From Bifidobacterium pseudocatenulatum DSM 20438 = JCM 1200 = LMG 10505 (GTDB lineage Bacteria; Actinomycetota; Actinomycetes; Actinomycetales; Bifidobacteriaceae), in the NCBI RefSeq assembly GCF_001025215.1, contig NZ_AP012330.1, positions 1,550,001 through 1,614,000 on the forward strand: 64,000 bases of DNA, written 5' to 3'. Positions 28,326 through 37,726 of this stretch are shown here, piece after piece (the stretch's first letter is position 1; each line of letters opens with the position of its first letter). The translations under genes were made by a program, and so were the position numbers. Under the pieces are notes generated by a model. It was not told where the DNA came from. It saw only the letters and a list, made by a program, of their open reading frames with translations, and ran no database searches.

Positions 28326-28988
28326 TCAGACACACGGAGTGAAATCGATTGCAGTTCCACCCGATTTCACATTGCGTGCGGTGAACGACGTGGACGTATT
28401 CGACGTGACCGGCTTGCCGCTCACATACGACCCCGTCACCGGCGAATAACGCACCACCCGATTGGTGCCATCCACCGTGAATAATCGCGAGGCGAACATC
28501 GAATCATCAGACGTGCCTCCCGACTCGTTGTTCATTACCGACCCCAACACCGCGCGCGTGCTCCATGACGTGACGGACGCATCATACGGCTTCGTTTTTA
28601 CCTTCACGCTACCGTAATCGCTTACCGTACCGTTCTTCCACGTGGCGTCCTGGTACGTGATCACCACGCACTGCTTCGCACCAGAATCCCCCGGAGTGAC
28701 CATGGTGATCGTATGGTTCGTGGCGTCATACTCAACACCCTCCGCGTAGCGCACATACCGGTCGAGGCTTTGCACCGACGTGGCTATTTCCGTGGAAGAC
28801 CTGCTTCGTATCGCATCCGCGCTGGTGGAATGCAGGTATTGCACGATCGCCGTGGTGAACATGGTGGAGACGATGGCGAAGATGAACAGCGACACCATCA
28901 TCTCCACCAAGGTGACGCCGCTTTCACCGCGCGCCATACGTTGCGCGACGGCGCGAATACGCAGTTTTCCGCTTGTTGTTCCGCTCAT
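28326..28988 (-). CDS. Minor pilin, PilW-like
   Basis: A 220-residue prepilin with a 23-residue basic leader ending in RGESG, cleavage G|VTLVEMMVSLFIF, Glu at mature position 5 and a hydrophobic helix. The C-terminal two thirds is a soluble domain of unknown fold. Minor pilins of the PilV/PilW group prime pilus assembly. ATG follows GAGGGG. It is 12 bp after the PilV-like gene. Assignment to the W rather than another minor-pilin class is by order and general pattern. Confidence 0.85.
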   Translation of the reverse strand: MSGTTSGKLRIRAVAQRMARGESGVTLVEMMVSLFIFAIVSTMFTTAIVQYLHSTSADAIRSRSSTEIATSVQSLDRYVRYAEGVEYDATNHTITMVTPGDSGAKQCVVITYQDATWKNGTVSDYGSVKVKTKPYDASVTSWSTRAVLGSVMNNESGGTSDDSMFASRLFTVDGTNRVVRYSPVTGSYVSGKPVTSNTSTSFTARNVKSGGTAIDFTPCV

Positions 28989-29000
28989 TGCAACCCCTCA

Positions 29001-29786
29001 CTAGATGATGAGCTTGTTGTCGACACCAATATCCAGCAGTTCCGACGTGGTGTACAGGCAGGTTTTGCCCTGATGCATGTTGTCGTCCCAGGTGACACCC
29101 ACCACCACGCGGATCATGGGCATATACGTGTGCGCACCGAACGTGAACGCGCCCGATACCGTTTTGCCCGGATCCAGAATGTCGGCCGTAGCGCTTGTTG
29201 AGGTATTGGCCGTATAGCTCGTTGCGGAACTACGGGAAATGCCCAGCTGAGATGCGGTCTTGCACGAGATCTCGCCGCTGGCACGGAAACAGCGCTCCAC
29301 CACCGTGTTCACCGTGTATTCGGTATGCTTGGCGTCCTTGCCCGCAGTGGCACGAACCGGCTGAATATACTTGCTCTTGTCTGGATCAGGCGAACTGGTA
29401 TAGCTCAGATCCGCCAATTGCGACGCGATGGCGCCAACGTCGGAAAGATTCTTTTGCGCGGCGGTGACGGACGTTTCCCCCATGCCTTTGATGAGTTCAT
29501 CGAGATATTGGTTGGCGTCTACATTGGCGATCTGCGCACGCATTCTTTCCATGCCGTCGTCGCCCAGCGACACGGCGGTGGACCGCTGCTGCTGCGCATA
29601 TGACGTGCGAATGGCCGTAATGGCGAACTGTGCGGCGGCAAGTCCCGTAATGCTCAACACCACGATCGCCACCAGCACTTCCACCAACGTGAAGCCGGAC
29701 TCGCCACGTTTTGGCAATCGATTGACGCGACTCGCCGCAACCCCTGAATCGGGGGCGTCTCCCGCTGTGCGCAAGCTGTACTCCAT
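29001..29786 (-). CDS. Minor pilin, PilV-like
   Basis: A 261-residue prepilin with a leader of about 31 residues ending in KRGESG, cleavage G|FTLVEVLVAI, Glu at mature position 5 and a 20-residue hydrophobic helix. The soluble part contains several Cys (VVERCFRASGEISC, GKTCLY) that may pair. The start MEYSLRTAG is fixed by an ideal AAGGAG six bases before the ATG, over a 20-codon frame extension. First minus-strand gene of the pilus locus, divergent from pilB. Confidence 0.87.
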   Translation of the reverse strand: MEYSLRTAGDAPDSGVAASRVNRLPKRGESGFTLVEVLVAIVVLSITGLAAAQFAITAIRTSYAQQQRSTAVSLGDDGMERMRAQIANVDANQYLDELIKGMGETSVTAAQKNLSDVGAIASQLADLSYTSSPDPDKSKYIQPVRATAGKDAKHTEYTVNTVVERCFRASGEISCKTASQLGISRSSATSYTANTSTSATADILDPGKTVSGAFTFGAHTYMPMIRVVVGVTWDDNMHQGKTCLYTTSELLDIGVDNKLII

Positions 29787-30122
29787 GAGCAGCTCCTTCA
29801 CAAGATGCCACCCCATCATTGGAAGCGGCAGGAATTCGGCACGCAACCAAACGCGGTGCCATAAACATGAGTTACTGTATCACGATATTCTGCCAACGTT
29901 TTCACAGCAACATATTTCTCAAAAAACTTTGCCCCGATTAGCTTTTACCTGTTTTTGCGGCTACAATGCTGATTTAGCAGTACACAATACTGCAATCGTT
30001 GTAGCTCACATGACTTCGAACAACTGAACATCAGCCTCCCCACAAATGCTGCCGTTTGCTTGGGGTTTCATGTTATGCCGTATGACAGGCGCATAAGCGC
30101 GCATGCGGTGCAGGAGGTCATT
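29787..30122. promoter_or_regulatory. 336-bp divergent regulatory region of the pilus locus
   Basis: Gene-free A+T-rich region between pilV-like and pilB. Candidate minus-strand promoter: TTGCTG (29905-29910) and TATCGT (29882-29887), 17-bp spacer. Candidate plus-strand promoter: TTAGCT (29938-29943) and TACAAT (29962-29967), 18-bp spacer. A small GCAGTA/TACTGC hairpin lies just downstream near 29977-29993. The promoter calls are consensus matches only. Confidence 0.45.
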
Positions 30123-31880
30123 ATGAGCGACGCCGGTTCGGGAGGCCGTTTCCCCTTCCTCAGGCGAAACAAAAACAGCGACACGCCGAACGCTTTCCCG
30201 CAAAGTATGGATCCGATCGCGCCGACAACCGGCGAGATCCATCAGGTGTTCACGCCGAGCACACCACGCCATGCGGCAATGACAAGCGACGCCACCGGAG
30301 ATTTTCCCGCCATGCCAACGTCCACCGAAGGCATGGACGAACAGACCGAACGCCAATATGCCATGGCGTTGGCGCAAGGCATGAGCCTGCCGTTCGTGGA
30401 CCTCAATGAATACCAGATCGACAAAGAAGTCATCAGCATGGTTCCCGACGATCTGTGCCGACGCAACCAGCTTCTGCCGCTTTCCATCGTCAACGGGCGC
30501 ATCGCCGTAGCCATGGCGAATCCGAAAAACTTCGCCGCGGTAGACGATGTTTCCGCAACAACCGGCATGCCCGTCATCGCCATGGTCGCCATGCCATCGC
30601 AGGTACGCGACTGCATCAACCGGTTCCTGCGCGCCAATGCGGAGTTGACCGAACTATCGCACGAGATCGCCGCGACCGCGAAAAAAGAAGTCGACCTTGA
30701 ACAAGACGACAGCGAAGACGCCTCCCCCGTGGCACGCTTCGTAAGTCTGCTCATCAACCAGGCCATCGACGACCACTGCTCCGATATCCATATCGAACCG
30801 CAGGAAGACGGTCTGCTCGTACGCTACCGCATCGACGGCGTGTTGCATATCTTCCAAAAAGCGCCACGCGCCATGACCCAAGGTGTGATCAGCCGCATTA
30901 AGGTCATGGCCGAAATGGATATCGGCGAGCGCCGCAAGCCGCAGGATGGCCGTATTACCGTACGTCACAACGGTCAGAAGGTTGATCTTCGCGTGGCGGC
31001 ATTGCCTACGGTGTGGGGCGAGAAAATCGTCATGCGTATTTTGAGCACGCCTTCGGGCAATCTCAAAGTGGAGGATCTAAATTTCAGCGAACGCAATTTC
31101 GATGTGTTTTCCAAAGCGTACAACCGCCCGTACGGCATGGTGTTGGTGACTGGTCCGACCGGTTCGGGTAAGTCGACCACGTTGTATGCGACGTTGGGCG
31201 ATGTGGCCCGCCCGGAAATCAACATCATCACGGTTGAAGACCCTGTGGAATTCCGCATGGAGGGCATCAATCAGGTGCAGGTGAACAATAAGGCGGGTAT
31301 GACCTTTGCCGCCGCGTTGCGTTCGATTCTTCGTGCCGATCCTGATGTGGTGCTGATCGGTGAGATTCGAGACGAGGAGACGGCGACCATTGCGATCGAG
31401 GCTTCGCTGACGGGCCATTTGGTGCTGTCCACGTTGCACACCAATGATGCTCCGAGTGCGGTGACGCGTTTGACGGAAATGGGCGTGGAACCGTTTTTGG
31501 TGAGCTCGTCGCTGGCTGCGGTGATGGCGCAGCGTCTGGCGAGGCGCCTGTGCAAGAAATGCCGGAAAGCCGATACGGCCACTCCCGTGGAGTTGAAGAT
31601 GATGGGTGTGCCATATACGCCCGGCTCTCCGTTGCCGACCGTGTACCGTGCGATGGGTTGCCGTGAATGTTCCAACACCGGATATCACGGGCGTGTGGCC
31701 ATTCAGCAGGTAATGGGCGTGGACACGCAGATGGAGGATTTGATCGCGCGTGGCGCCACGTCGCTGGAAATCGAGCAGGCGGCCAAGTCGAAAGGCATGA
31801 CGTCGCTTCGTGAGGATGGCTGGCAGAAGGTTCTGCAAGGCATTACTTCCGTGGATGAAGTGCTTCGCGTGACCGTGTAG
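30123..31880 (+). CDS. pilB: Type IV pilus extension ATPase PilB
   Basis: Hexameric motor that drives pilus assembly. The 585-residue protein has an N-terminal GspE/MshEN-type domain (about 85-190), then the ATPase core: Walker A GPTGSGKSTT near residue 344, Asp box (EDPVE), Walker B with VVLIGEIRD, and His box. A zinc-binding four-Cys motif, CKKC near residue 477 and CREC about 40 residues later, separates PilB from PilT. The start is set by AGGAGG five bases before ATG 30123, over 21 upstream codons. Divergent from the pilin genes and 46 bp ahead of pilT. Confidence 0.96.
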   Translation: MSDAGSGGRFPFLRRNKNSDTPNAFPQSMDPIAPTTGEIHQVFTPSTPRHAAMTSDATGDFPAMPTSTEGMDEQTERQYAMALAQGMSLPFVDLNEYQIDKEVISMVPDDLCRRNQLLPLSIVNGRIAVAMANPKNFAAVDDVSATTGMPVIAMVAMPSQVRDCINRFLRANAELTELSHEIAATAKKEVDLEQDDSEDASPVARFVSLLINQAIDDHCSDIHIEPQEDGLLVRYRIDGVLHIFQKAPRAMTQGVISRIKVMAEMDIGERRKPQDGRITVRHNGQKVDLRVAALPTVWGEKIVMRILSTPSGNLKVEDLNFSERNFDVFSKAYNRPYGMVLVTGPTGSGKSTTLYATLGDVARPEINIITVEDPVEFRMEGINQVQVNNKAGMTFAAALRSILRADPDVVLIGEIRDEETATIAIEASLTGHLVLSTLHTNDAPSAVTRLTEMGVEPFLVSSSLAAVMAQRLARRLCKKCRKADTATPVELKMMGVPYTPGSPLPTVYRAMGCRECSNTGYHGRVAIQQVMGVDTQMEDLIARGATSLEIEQAAKSKGMTSLREDGWQKVLQGITSVDEVLRVTV

Positions 31881-31926
31881 TTGTGTAATCGTGTGACCGC
31901 GTTTTCAACATATGTAAAGGACAATG

Positions 31927-33867
31927 ATGACCGATATTGAACAGCAACCCGAGCTGAAAACCGAAATGAACACCGCGACGGATCCCGATGCGCAGCCGAC
32001 TTGGGATGCGAACACCGATTTGTCTGGTTTGAAAGGTGTGACCATTCCCAGTACCGCTCCTTCATTCAACGAGGATCCGCGTAGGGGACGCCATTGGTCG
32101 CCCGACAATGCGATTCAGGCTGACGATGACAGTTTGCGCAGTATTTTCGCGTCGCTTGACGCCATGCCCGCGTTGCGGCATGGTTCCGGTACCGTTCCCG
32201 ACCCCATGTCTAAGGCCGCGGTCGAGCAACAGCCGGCGGCCGAGCCTCAACAGAGCGCACAGCGGCAGTCTATGCAACAGTCAGCTGCCCCGCAAGCCGT
32301 TGCATCACAATCTGTAGCGGAACCGCAGCCCGCTCCGACACGGCCTGCGGAAACACCGCTCATTGCAGAACAACAGGAACTCTCCTACGACACCGCTTTT
32401 CCGGAAACCCCGGAAAACGAAGCCGTGGATCAGCAGAATCTGCAATTCGACGATGACGTGACGGAAGTCACCCCTGCATTCGAGTATCATGGACCGATCC
32501 AGCAAATCGACGGCGATCCGCCATCATTCATTCCAGGCGGCACGCCGTTCGCGCAACAGCCGGACGACTATGCGGCGTACGAGGAGAACGCGCAGACCAT
32601 GCAGCCTTCCGCCATCAACCATATTGCGCAGCCTACGCCCGCTGCCAGACCGCAACCCAATATGAACAACAGGCTAATCGTGGATTTCATAGTGCCCGAA
32701 ACCAATGATTCCGACGAGGACGCTGTTCCCGGACAACGCAGAATCAAAGCGCACCAGGTCAAAGAAACATTGCATGCCGAACATCCCGATGCGGATCCGG
32801 AATTCGTGGCTGCCATATGCCAGCTGGTGGAATTGAACGCGTCCGATCTTCATCTGGTGGTCAACGATCCGCCAATGCTGCGCGTGGATGGCAAGCTGCG
32901 CCCCGCCAAAGGGCTGAGCGTGTGGAACAAGGACCGCACGTATGAAGCCATCAAAGTGATGACCAACGAGCTGGAGATGGAACGGTTCAAAGACGATTTG
33001 GAACTTGATATTTCATTCTCCATCGGCGATCTGCTGCGATTCCGCGTCAACGTATACCGCGACCGTTTGGGCGTGTGCGCGGCATTACGAACCATTCCCA
33101 CGGAAATCAAAACCGCGCAGGAGCTTGGTCTCGACCCGCATATCGCCGATCTGGCGTTACTGCCGCGTGGACTCGTGCTCGTATGCGGTCCGACCGGCTC
33201 CGGCAAATCCACCACGCTCGCCGCGATTGTCGACAGAGCGAATGCCGAACGCGCCGACCATATCATCACCATTGAAGACCCGATCGAATTCGTGCATCAA
33301 CACAAGCGTTGCGTGATGAGCCAGCGTGAAGTGGGAACCGACACCAAAAGTTTCGCGGAAGCGCTTAAACGCGCGCTTCGTGAAGATCCCGACATTATCG
33401 AAGTGGGCGAGCTTCGAGACCTCGAAACCATTTCCACCGCGTTGACCGCCGTGGAAACCGGCCACTTGGTGTTCGCCACCCTGCACACGCAGGACGCCGG
33501 TTCGACCGTGGACCGTCTGATCGACGTGTACCCGGAAAATCAGCAGCAGCAGATTCGCGTGCAGGTGGCCTCCACTCTGCGCGCGGTGGTCGTGCAAACC
33601 CTGATTCCACGTGCCAGCGGGCATGGCCGCGCTCCTGCCACCGAAGTGATGATCAACACTCCGGCCGTGGCCGCGTTGATTCGCGGAGGCAAGGCGCATC
33701 AGATTCGTACCGTGCTGCAATCCGGCGAAAAGGAAGGCATGCATACGCTTGACCAAGATCTGGCGAGACTCGTCAACAAGGGCGTCATCACCTTCGAAGA
33801 CGCTCTTGCCAAGGTGCAGGTCCTCGAGGAATTCGAAAAACTCTGCGGCGCCCGCTCCTCCTTCTAA
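31927..33867 (+). CDS. pilT: Type IV pilus retraction ATPase PilT with long N-terminal extension
   Basis: Retraction motor of twitching pili. Residues from about 285 match PilT: PAS-like N-domain (ASDLHLVVNDPPMLRVDGKL), Walker A GPTGSGKSTT near 421, ITIEDPIE, Walker B region EDPDIIEVGELRD and HLVFATLHT, and no CxxC zinc motif. The first 280 residues are a Pro/Gln/Ala/Glu-rich, probably disordered extension not found in ordinary PilT (about 350 residues). ATG 31924 and 31927 are adjacent; AAAGGA fits the second better. Presence of PilT implies retractile pili. Confidence 0.94.
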   Translation: MTDIEQQPELKTEMNTATDPDAQPTWDANTDLSGLKGVTIPSTAPSFNEDPRRGRHWSPDNAIQADDDSLRSIFASLDAMPALRHGSGTVPDPMSKAAVEQQPAAEPQQSAQRQSMQQSAAPQAVASQSVAEPQPAPTRPAETPLIAEQQELSYDTAFPETPENEAVDQQNLQFDDDVTEVTPAFEYHGPIQQIDGDPPSFIPGGTPFAQQPDDYAAYEENAQTMQPSAINHIAQPTPAARPQPNMNNRLIVDFIVPETNDSDEDAVPGQRRIKAHQVKETLHAEHPDADPEFVAAICQLVELNASDLHLVVNDPPMLRVDGKLRPAKGLSVWNKDRTYEAIKVMTNELEMERFKDDLELDISFSIGDLLRFRVNVYRDRLGVCAALRTIPTEIKTAQELGLDPHIADLALLPRGLVLVCGPTGSGKSTTLAAIVDRANAERADHIITIEDPIEFVHQHKRCVMSQREVGTDTKSFAEALKRALREDPDIIEVGELRDLETISTALTAVETGHLVFATLHTQDAGSTVDRLIDVYPENQQQQIRVQVASTLRAVVVQTLIPRASGHGRAPATEVMINTPAVAALIRGGKAHQIRTVLQSGEKEGMHTLDQDLARLVNKGVITFEDALAKVQVLEEFEKLCGARSSF

Positions 33868-33902
33868 CCTCGCCGTACCCATACACCATCTTTACACCTA
33901 TC

Positions 33903-35717
33903 ATGAGCAACACAGCAGAAACACCAACCATCATCCAGCCCGACGTTTCGGCGAACCGCGTGACGAACCTTCGAAAAAGACTCTTCACCTGGTTCGCCGA
34001 ACAACGGCTGCACTGCATTGTCTTCATCGCCTACGTGACAGTGACCGTCACCGTGTCGTGTTTTCACGAACCATGGTTTGATGAGGCGCAAGCTTGGCTG
34101 ATCGCACGTGATTGCTCATGGAAGGAACTGCTTACCGTACGCACCCATTACGAAGGACACCCACCTCTTTGGTGGATGCTGCTTGCCATTCCCGCCAAAC
34201 TTGGCATGCCTTACGAAATAGGATTGAAATCCCTCAATCTTATGTGCGCCGCGCTGATGATCTGGCTTTTGGAATTCAAAACGAAACTACCAGAATTACT
34301 AAAGGTAATACTGCCATTTTCCTATTTTCTTTGCTACCAGTATGGCGTAACTTCCAGACCATATGCGCTTATGATCGCCGCAATGCTGCTCATAGCCATC
34401 AATTGGAACAACCGCAACACCAAGCCATGGCCAGTCATACTCAGCATGATGCTGCTATGCGCCACGAGCTCTTACGGATTGGCAATCGCCGGCATGCTTG
34501 CCTTGAATTGGACGATTCAATTTCTCTGCGGCGAACGCTCGCTTATAAAAAACAAGCAGCGTTTCGCGGGACTTGTTCTGCTACTGGTATTCGCCATTAT
34601 ACTGCTCCTCAACGTACTCCCCGCACCCGGCACATACCACGGTGACTTTGACATACATGGCACTGCAACAACATCACCCGCATGGGTTTCCGTATTCAAC
34701 ACCTGGCTGGTAATGCCTTCCGAGACGTTGTTCACTTCAACCCTGTCGGATGGCAATATGCAGTTCATCGCTCTCACGCCAAGCGAGCTGTTTATGCCGT
34801 GCGTAATGTCATGCCTGATGTGGTGTTTTCTTATTCAGATTTGCCTACGCCGGAAAACCGCATCATTGCTGCTCACCACATACTTGGGTATAAGCGTTGC
34901 GTTCACCGCGCATCTTTCCATGCATCATGCGGGAATCATCTTGGGATTCTTCATCGCCATTCTCGCCATCGATTGCGATATCGAAAAAATCAATTCCAAC
35001 GATTGGCCTCAGTGGATCCGTAATCTCAACAACCGTGTTATGACTCTTCTTGGACCGAAGAAAACGGAACGGTATCTCCGTTTCTTCAAAATCCTCGGTC
35101 TTATCTTCATGCTTGTCAGCGTGTATTGGACGGCAAGCGCCAGTATTTGCGATATTCGGTACGACTATTCGTCTTCCCGGGCGGTAGCGTCTTTTATCAA
35201 AACCAACCATTTGGAGCAATACCGTTGGATGGCAGGCTGGACACGCGTCAGCAAGAACGACACCGCTTCCAATCCAGAAATCAACAAAATCATCGACAAA
35301 GGCGGATATTGCGGCGGCACCGACTGCATCGACTACACTTCTTGGTACGGCAGCACCCTTATCGATTCAGCCCCTTACTTCGACCATACGCTTCTTGCCA
35401 ATGCATACAAGGGACGAAGCTATTCGTCGTGGGAATGGTGCGTTGACCCCTATGCGGGAAAGAAAGACATCGAAACATGGAAATCGTGGGGCGAACCCGA
35501 ATTCTACGACACTCTGTATCAGCCATTTTTCTTCTCCGACCTTGGTTACGACAGAAACCATTACACGAAAATCAAAATCGCCGAAACCAAGACACCTTGG
35601 AAAAGCACATGGTCGGAAGGCGCCTGCGAAATTTACGTGCGCAACGACATTTACGAGAACGTATTGCATTCGCCCGATCCTGGAATCGACTGGCCCGACG
35701 GCGCAACGCGCAGATAA
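33903..35717 (+). CDS. Polytopic membrane protein, probable GT-C glycosyltransferase
   Basis: A 604-residue membrane protein with about 10-11 hydrophobic segments and a C-terminal extracytoplasmic part of about 170 residues. The first outside loop after helix 1 holds HEPWFDEAQAW with an Asp-Glu pair at 60-61, the place and form of the metal-binding acidic motif in GT-C enzymes (ArnT/PMT/oligosaccharyltransferase type, lipid-phosphate sugar donors), followed by EGHPPLWW, also typical. Donor and acceptor are unknown. It starts 35 bp after pilT without a clear ribosome site. Linkage to the pilus genes suggests pilin glycosylation, but wall or exopolysaccharide work is equally possible. Confidence 0.7.
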   Translation: MSNTAETPTIIQPDVSANRVTNLRKRLFTWFAEQRLHCIVFIAYVTVTVTVSCFHEPWFDEAQAWLIARDCSWKELLTVRTHYEGHPPLWWMLLAIPAKLGMPYEIGLKSLNLMCAALMIWLLEFKTKLPELLKVILPFSYFLCYQYGVTSRPYALMIAAMLLIAINWNNRNTKPWPVILSMMLLCATSSYGLAIAGMLALNWTIQFLCGERSLIKNKQRFAGLVLLLVFAIILLLNVLPAPGTYHGDFDIHGTATTSPAWVSVFNTWLVMPSETLFTSTLSDGNMQFIALTPSELFMPCVMSCLMWCFLIQICLRRKTASLLLTTYLGISVAFTAHLSMHHAGIILGFFIAILAIDCDIEKINSNDWPQWIRNLNNRVMTLLGPKKTERYLRFFKILGLIFMLVSVYWTASASICDIRYDYSSSRAVASFIKTNHLEQYRWMAGWTRVSKNDTASNPEINKIIDKGGYCGGTDCIDYTSWYGSTLIDSAPYFDHTLLANAYKGRSYSSWEWCVDPYAGKKDIETWKSWGEPEFYDTLYQPFFFSDLGYDRNHYTKIKIAETKTPWKSTWSEGACEIYVRNDIYENVLHSPDPGIDWPDGATRR

Positions 35718-35810
35718 CAAGTGGACCGGCATCCAACTGGAACGTGTCGATTGTTCGTTTATGCAAAACGTGCCACTGTCAGCACCTTTGTATAGGTTAG
35801 ATATGTTATG

Positions 35811-35905
35811 TACATGCAGGGGGGCTTCCGGCGAAAGCGGAAGCTGAGATAGGCAAATGCCTGACCCTTTGAACCTGTTGGTTAGGACCAACGTAGGGAG
35901 CAGAC
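35811..35905 (+). promoter_or_regulatory. TPP riboswitch (THI element)
   Basis: The conserved blocks are all present in order: GGGGGCTTCC/GGAAGCTGAGA (P2/P3 arm), ACCCTTTGAACCTG, and the closing CGTAGGGAGCA that runs into the thiM ribosome site. Since GGGAGCA overlaps the Shine-Dalgarno region, control by translation initiation is likely. A promoter with a TATAGG/TATGTT-like -10 lies around 35790-35806. Confidence 0.93.
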
Positions 35906-35906
35906 A

Positions 35907-36776
35907 ATGGGCGATGACTCATATGCAGCTGCATTGCGTGAACAGATTGCGCAGGCAGTAAACGACGTACGCGAAACCACACCTTTGGCACAGTCGTTCA
36001 CCAATTTCGTAACGATGAATCTTGTGGCCAACGCGCAGCTGGCCGCCGGCGGCACCGCAGCCATGAGCTTCCTGCCTGACGACGTGATCGACACCGCGGA
36101 AATCGCCGGATCGAACTACATCAATGTGGGCACACTCCTGCCGTTCTTCAAGGACGCGCTACCGGAAATCGCCTACAAACTGCACAAGAACGGCAAGACG
36201 TGGGTACTTGATCCGGTCGCCGCGGGCATCGGCAAAACCCGTACCGCCATTCTCGAATCGTTCCGCACATACCCGCCGACCATTGTGCGCGGCAATGCGA
36301 GCGAAATCATCGCGCTCGATGCGATGTGGGGTTTGGCACAGCATGATTCCACCGTTCCCGGCACTCGCCCGGCAGGCGTGGAAGCCGTCGACGAAGTCGA
36401 TTCCGCCGTTGACGCGGCCAAACGAGTGGCTCGTCATCTTGCGAAATACTCCCCTGTTGGAGCCGGCGCGGTGGCCGTTTCCGGAGCAGTCGATCTGGTG
36501 ACTGACGGCGAGCGCGTGTTCCGTTTGCCCGGCGGCAGCGCGATGATGACGAAGATCACCGGCGCCGGCTGTTCGCTCGGCGGCGTTACCGCAACGTATC
36601 TGGCCGTGGCCGAACCGCTTGTCGCCGCGATTTCGGCATCATTGCTGTATAACAGGGCTTCCGAAATCGCCGAAGCGAAATCGTCCGGTCCCGGATCTTT
36701 CCAAGTGGCGCTGCTTGACGCGCTTTGGAACGTCACCGCCGAGGAAGTCGCCGCTTCCGAAATCATCATCGACTAG
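35907..36776 (+). CDS. thiM: Hydroxyethylthiazole kinase
   Basis: Phosphorylates the thiazole alcohol THZ for thiamine salvage. The 289-residue ribokinase-like protein has QSFTNFVTMNLVAN near the N-terminus, the VLDPVAAGIGKTRT segment, RGNASEI, and the anion-hole motif GAGCSLGG with the catalytic Cys. Directly controlled by the TPP riboswitch immediately upstream. The C-terminus is somewhat Ala-rich but of normal length. Confidence 0.95.
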   Translation: MGDDSYAAALREQIAQAVNDVRETTPLAQSFTNFVTMNLVANAQLAAGGTAAMSFLPDDVIDTAEIAGSNYINVGTLLPFFKDALPEIAYKLHKNGKTWVLDPVAAGIGKTRTAILESFRTYPPTIVRGNASEIIALDAMWGLAQHDSTVPGTRPAGVEAVDEVDSAVDAAKRVARHLAKYSPVGAGAVAVSGAVDLVTDGERVFRLPGGSAMMTKITGAGCSLGGVTATYLAVAEPLVAAISASLLYNRASEIAEAKSSGPGSFQVALLDALWNVTAEEVAASEIIID

Positions 36777-36780
36777 GCTT

Positions 36781-36825
36781 TGCCGAACCCTGCATGGTAT
36801 TCGGCATATCATGCGGGGTTCGGCA
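36781..36825 (+). other. Large intercistronic hairpin between thiM and thiE
   Basis: 16-bp arms with a single mismatch (36781-36796 and 36810-36825) start 4 bases after the thiM stop. No T-run follows, so it is more likely an mRNA-stability or processing element than a terminator. Confidence 0.6.
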
Positions 36826-36905
36826 ATTGCGTATATGGAAAATATGGACGATTGCCGGTTCACATTGTAGGTTTTCTGAATCACTTACCGAGAAGGGTTG
36901 ATTAT

Positions 36906-37658
36906 ATGAACAATTATTCATATGCATCGATGCGCGATACATTCGATATGAGCGCCTACTTTGTGGTCGGCCCGCAGGATTGCAAGAGCCGTACTATTAC
37001 CGGTGTGATTGAGGATGCGTTGCGCGGGGGTGCAACGTTCATCCAGCTGCGAGCCAAGAACACCGACGCGAAAGACATCACCAGCATGGCACGCGATATC
37101 GCGCAGGTTATCGAGAACAACGGCAAATCCGATTCCGTGGCGTTTGTGATCGACGATCGCGTGGATGTAGTTTGGCAGGCACGTCACAAGGGCATCAAAG
37201 TTGACGGCGTGCATATTGGGCAAACCGACTTGGAACCGCAGGAAGCCCGCGCGTTGCTTGGGGAAGATGCCATTGTGGGCTTGTCTGCCGAAACGGAAAG
37301 CCTGGTGAAGCTGATCAACGAGCTGCCTGCCGGCTGCATCGACTACATCGGGGCCGGCCCGTTGCACGTGTCCACCACCAAGCCGGAAGCTTCCGTTGGT
37401 GGCAACGATGGTTCCGGGCATACGCTCGACGAGGCGCAGATCAATGCGATCTGCGATGCGAGTGATTTTCCGGTTGTGGTCGGCGGTGGAGTGACCGCCG
37501 ACGATATGGAGATGCTCGCACATTCGAAGGCGGCCGGCTGGTTTGTGGTGTCGGCCATTGCCGGCGCAAGCGATCCGGAAGAGGCGACCCGCAATATGGT
37601 TTCGCGATGGAAGGCAGTGCGCGGTGATGCAAAGCATGGGCACGTACTGCGCAAATAG
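36906..37658 (+). CDS. thiE: Thiamine-phosphate synthase
   Basis: Joins HMP-PP and THZ-P to thiamine phosphate. The 250-residue TIM barrel has FIQLRAKNTDAKD (diphosphate binding), VIDDRVDVVWQ, DGVHIGQ, IGAGPLHVSTTKPEA and the phosphate-binding VVVGGGVTADD. The start MNNYSYASM (ATG 36906) is chosen over a frame extension of 42 codons because GAAGGG precedes it and the upstream part is occupied by the hairpin. It is about 30 residues longer at the N-terminus than common ThiE. Confidence 0.94.
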   Translation: MNNYSYASMRDTFDMSAYFVVGPQDCKSRTITGVIEDALRGGATFIQLRAKNTDAKDITSMARDIAQVIENNGKSDSVAFVIDDRVDVVWQARHKGIKVDGVHIGQTDLEPQEARALLGEDAIVGLSAETESLVKLINELPAGCIDYIGAGPLHVSTTKPEASVGGNDGSGHTLDEAQINAICDASDFPVVVGGGVTADDMEMLAHSKAAGWFVVSAIAGASDPEEATRNMVSRWKAVRGDAKHGHVLRK

Positions 37659-37726
37659 CAATCACGGATCACGAATATTTCAGAACTTCGCATCATAAGC
37701 AAGCAAAAGCAAGTAAGGAGTCATTC

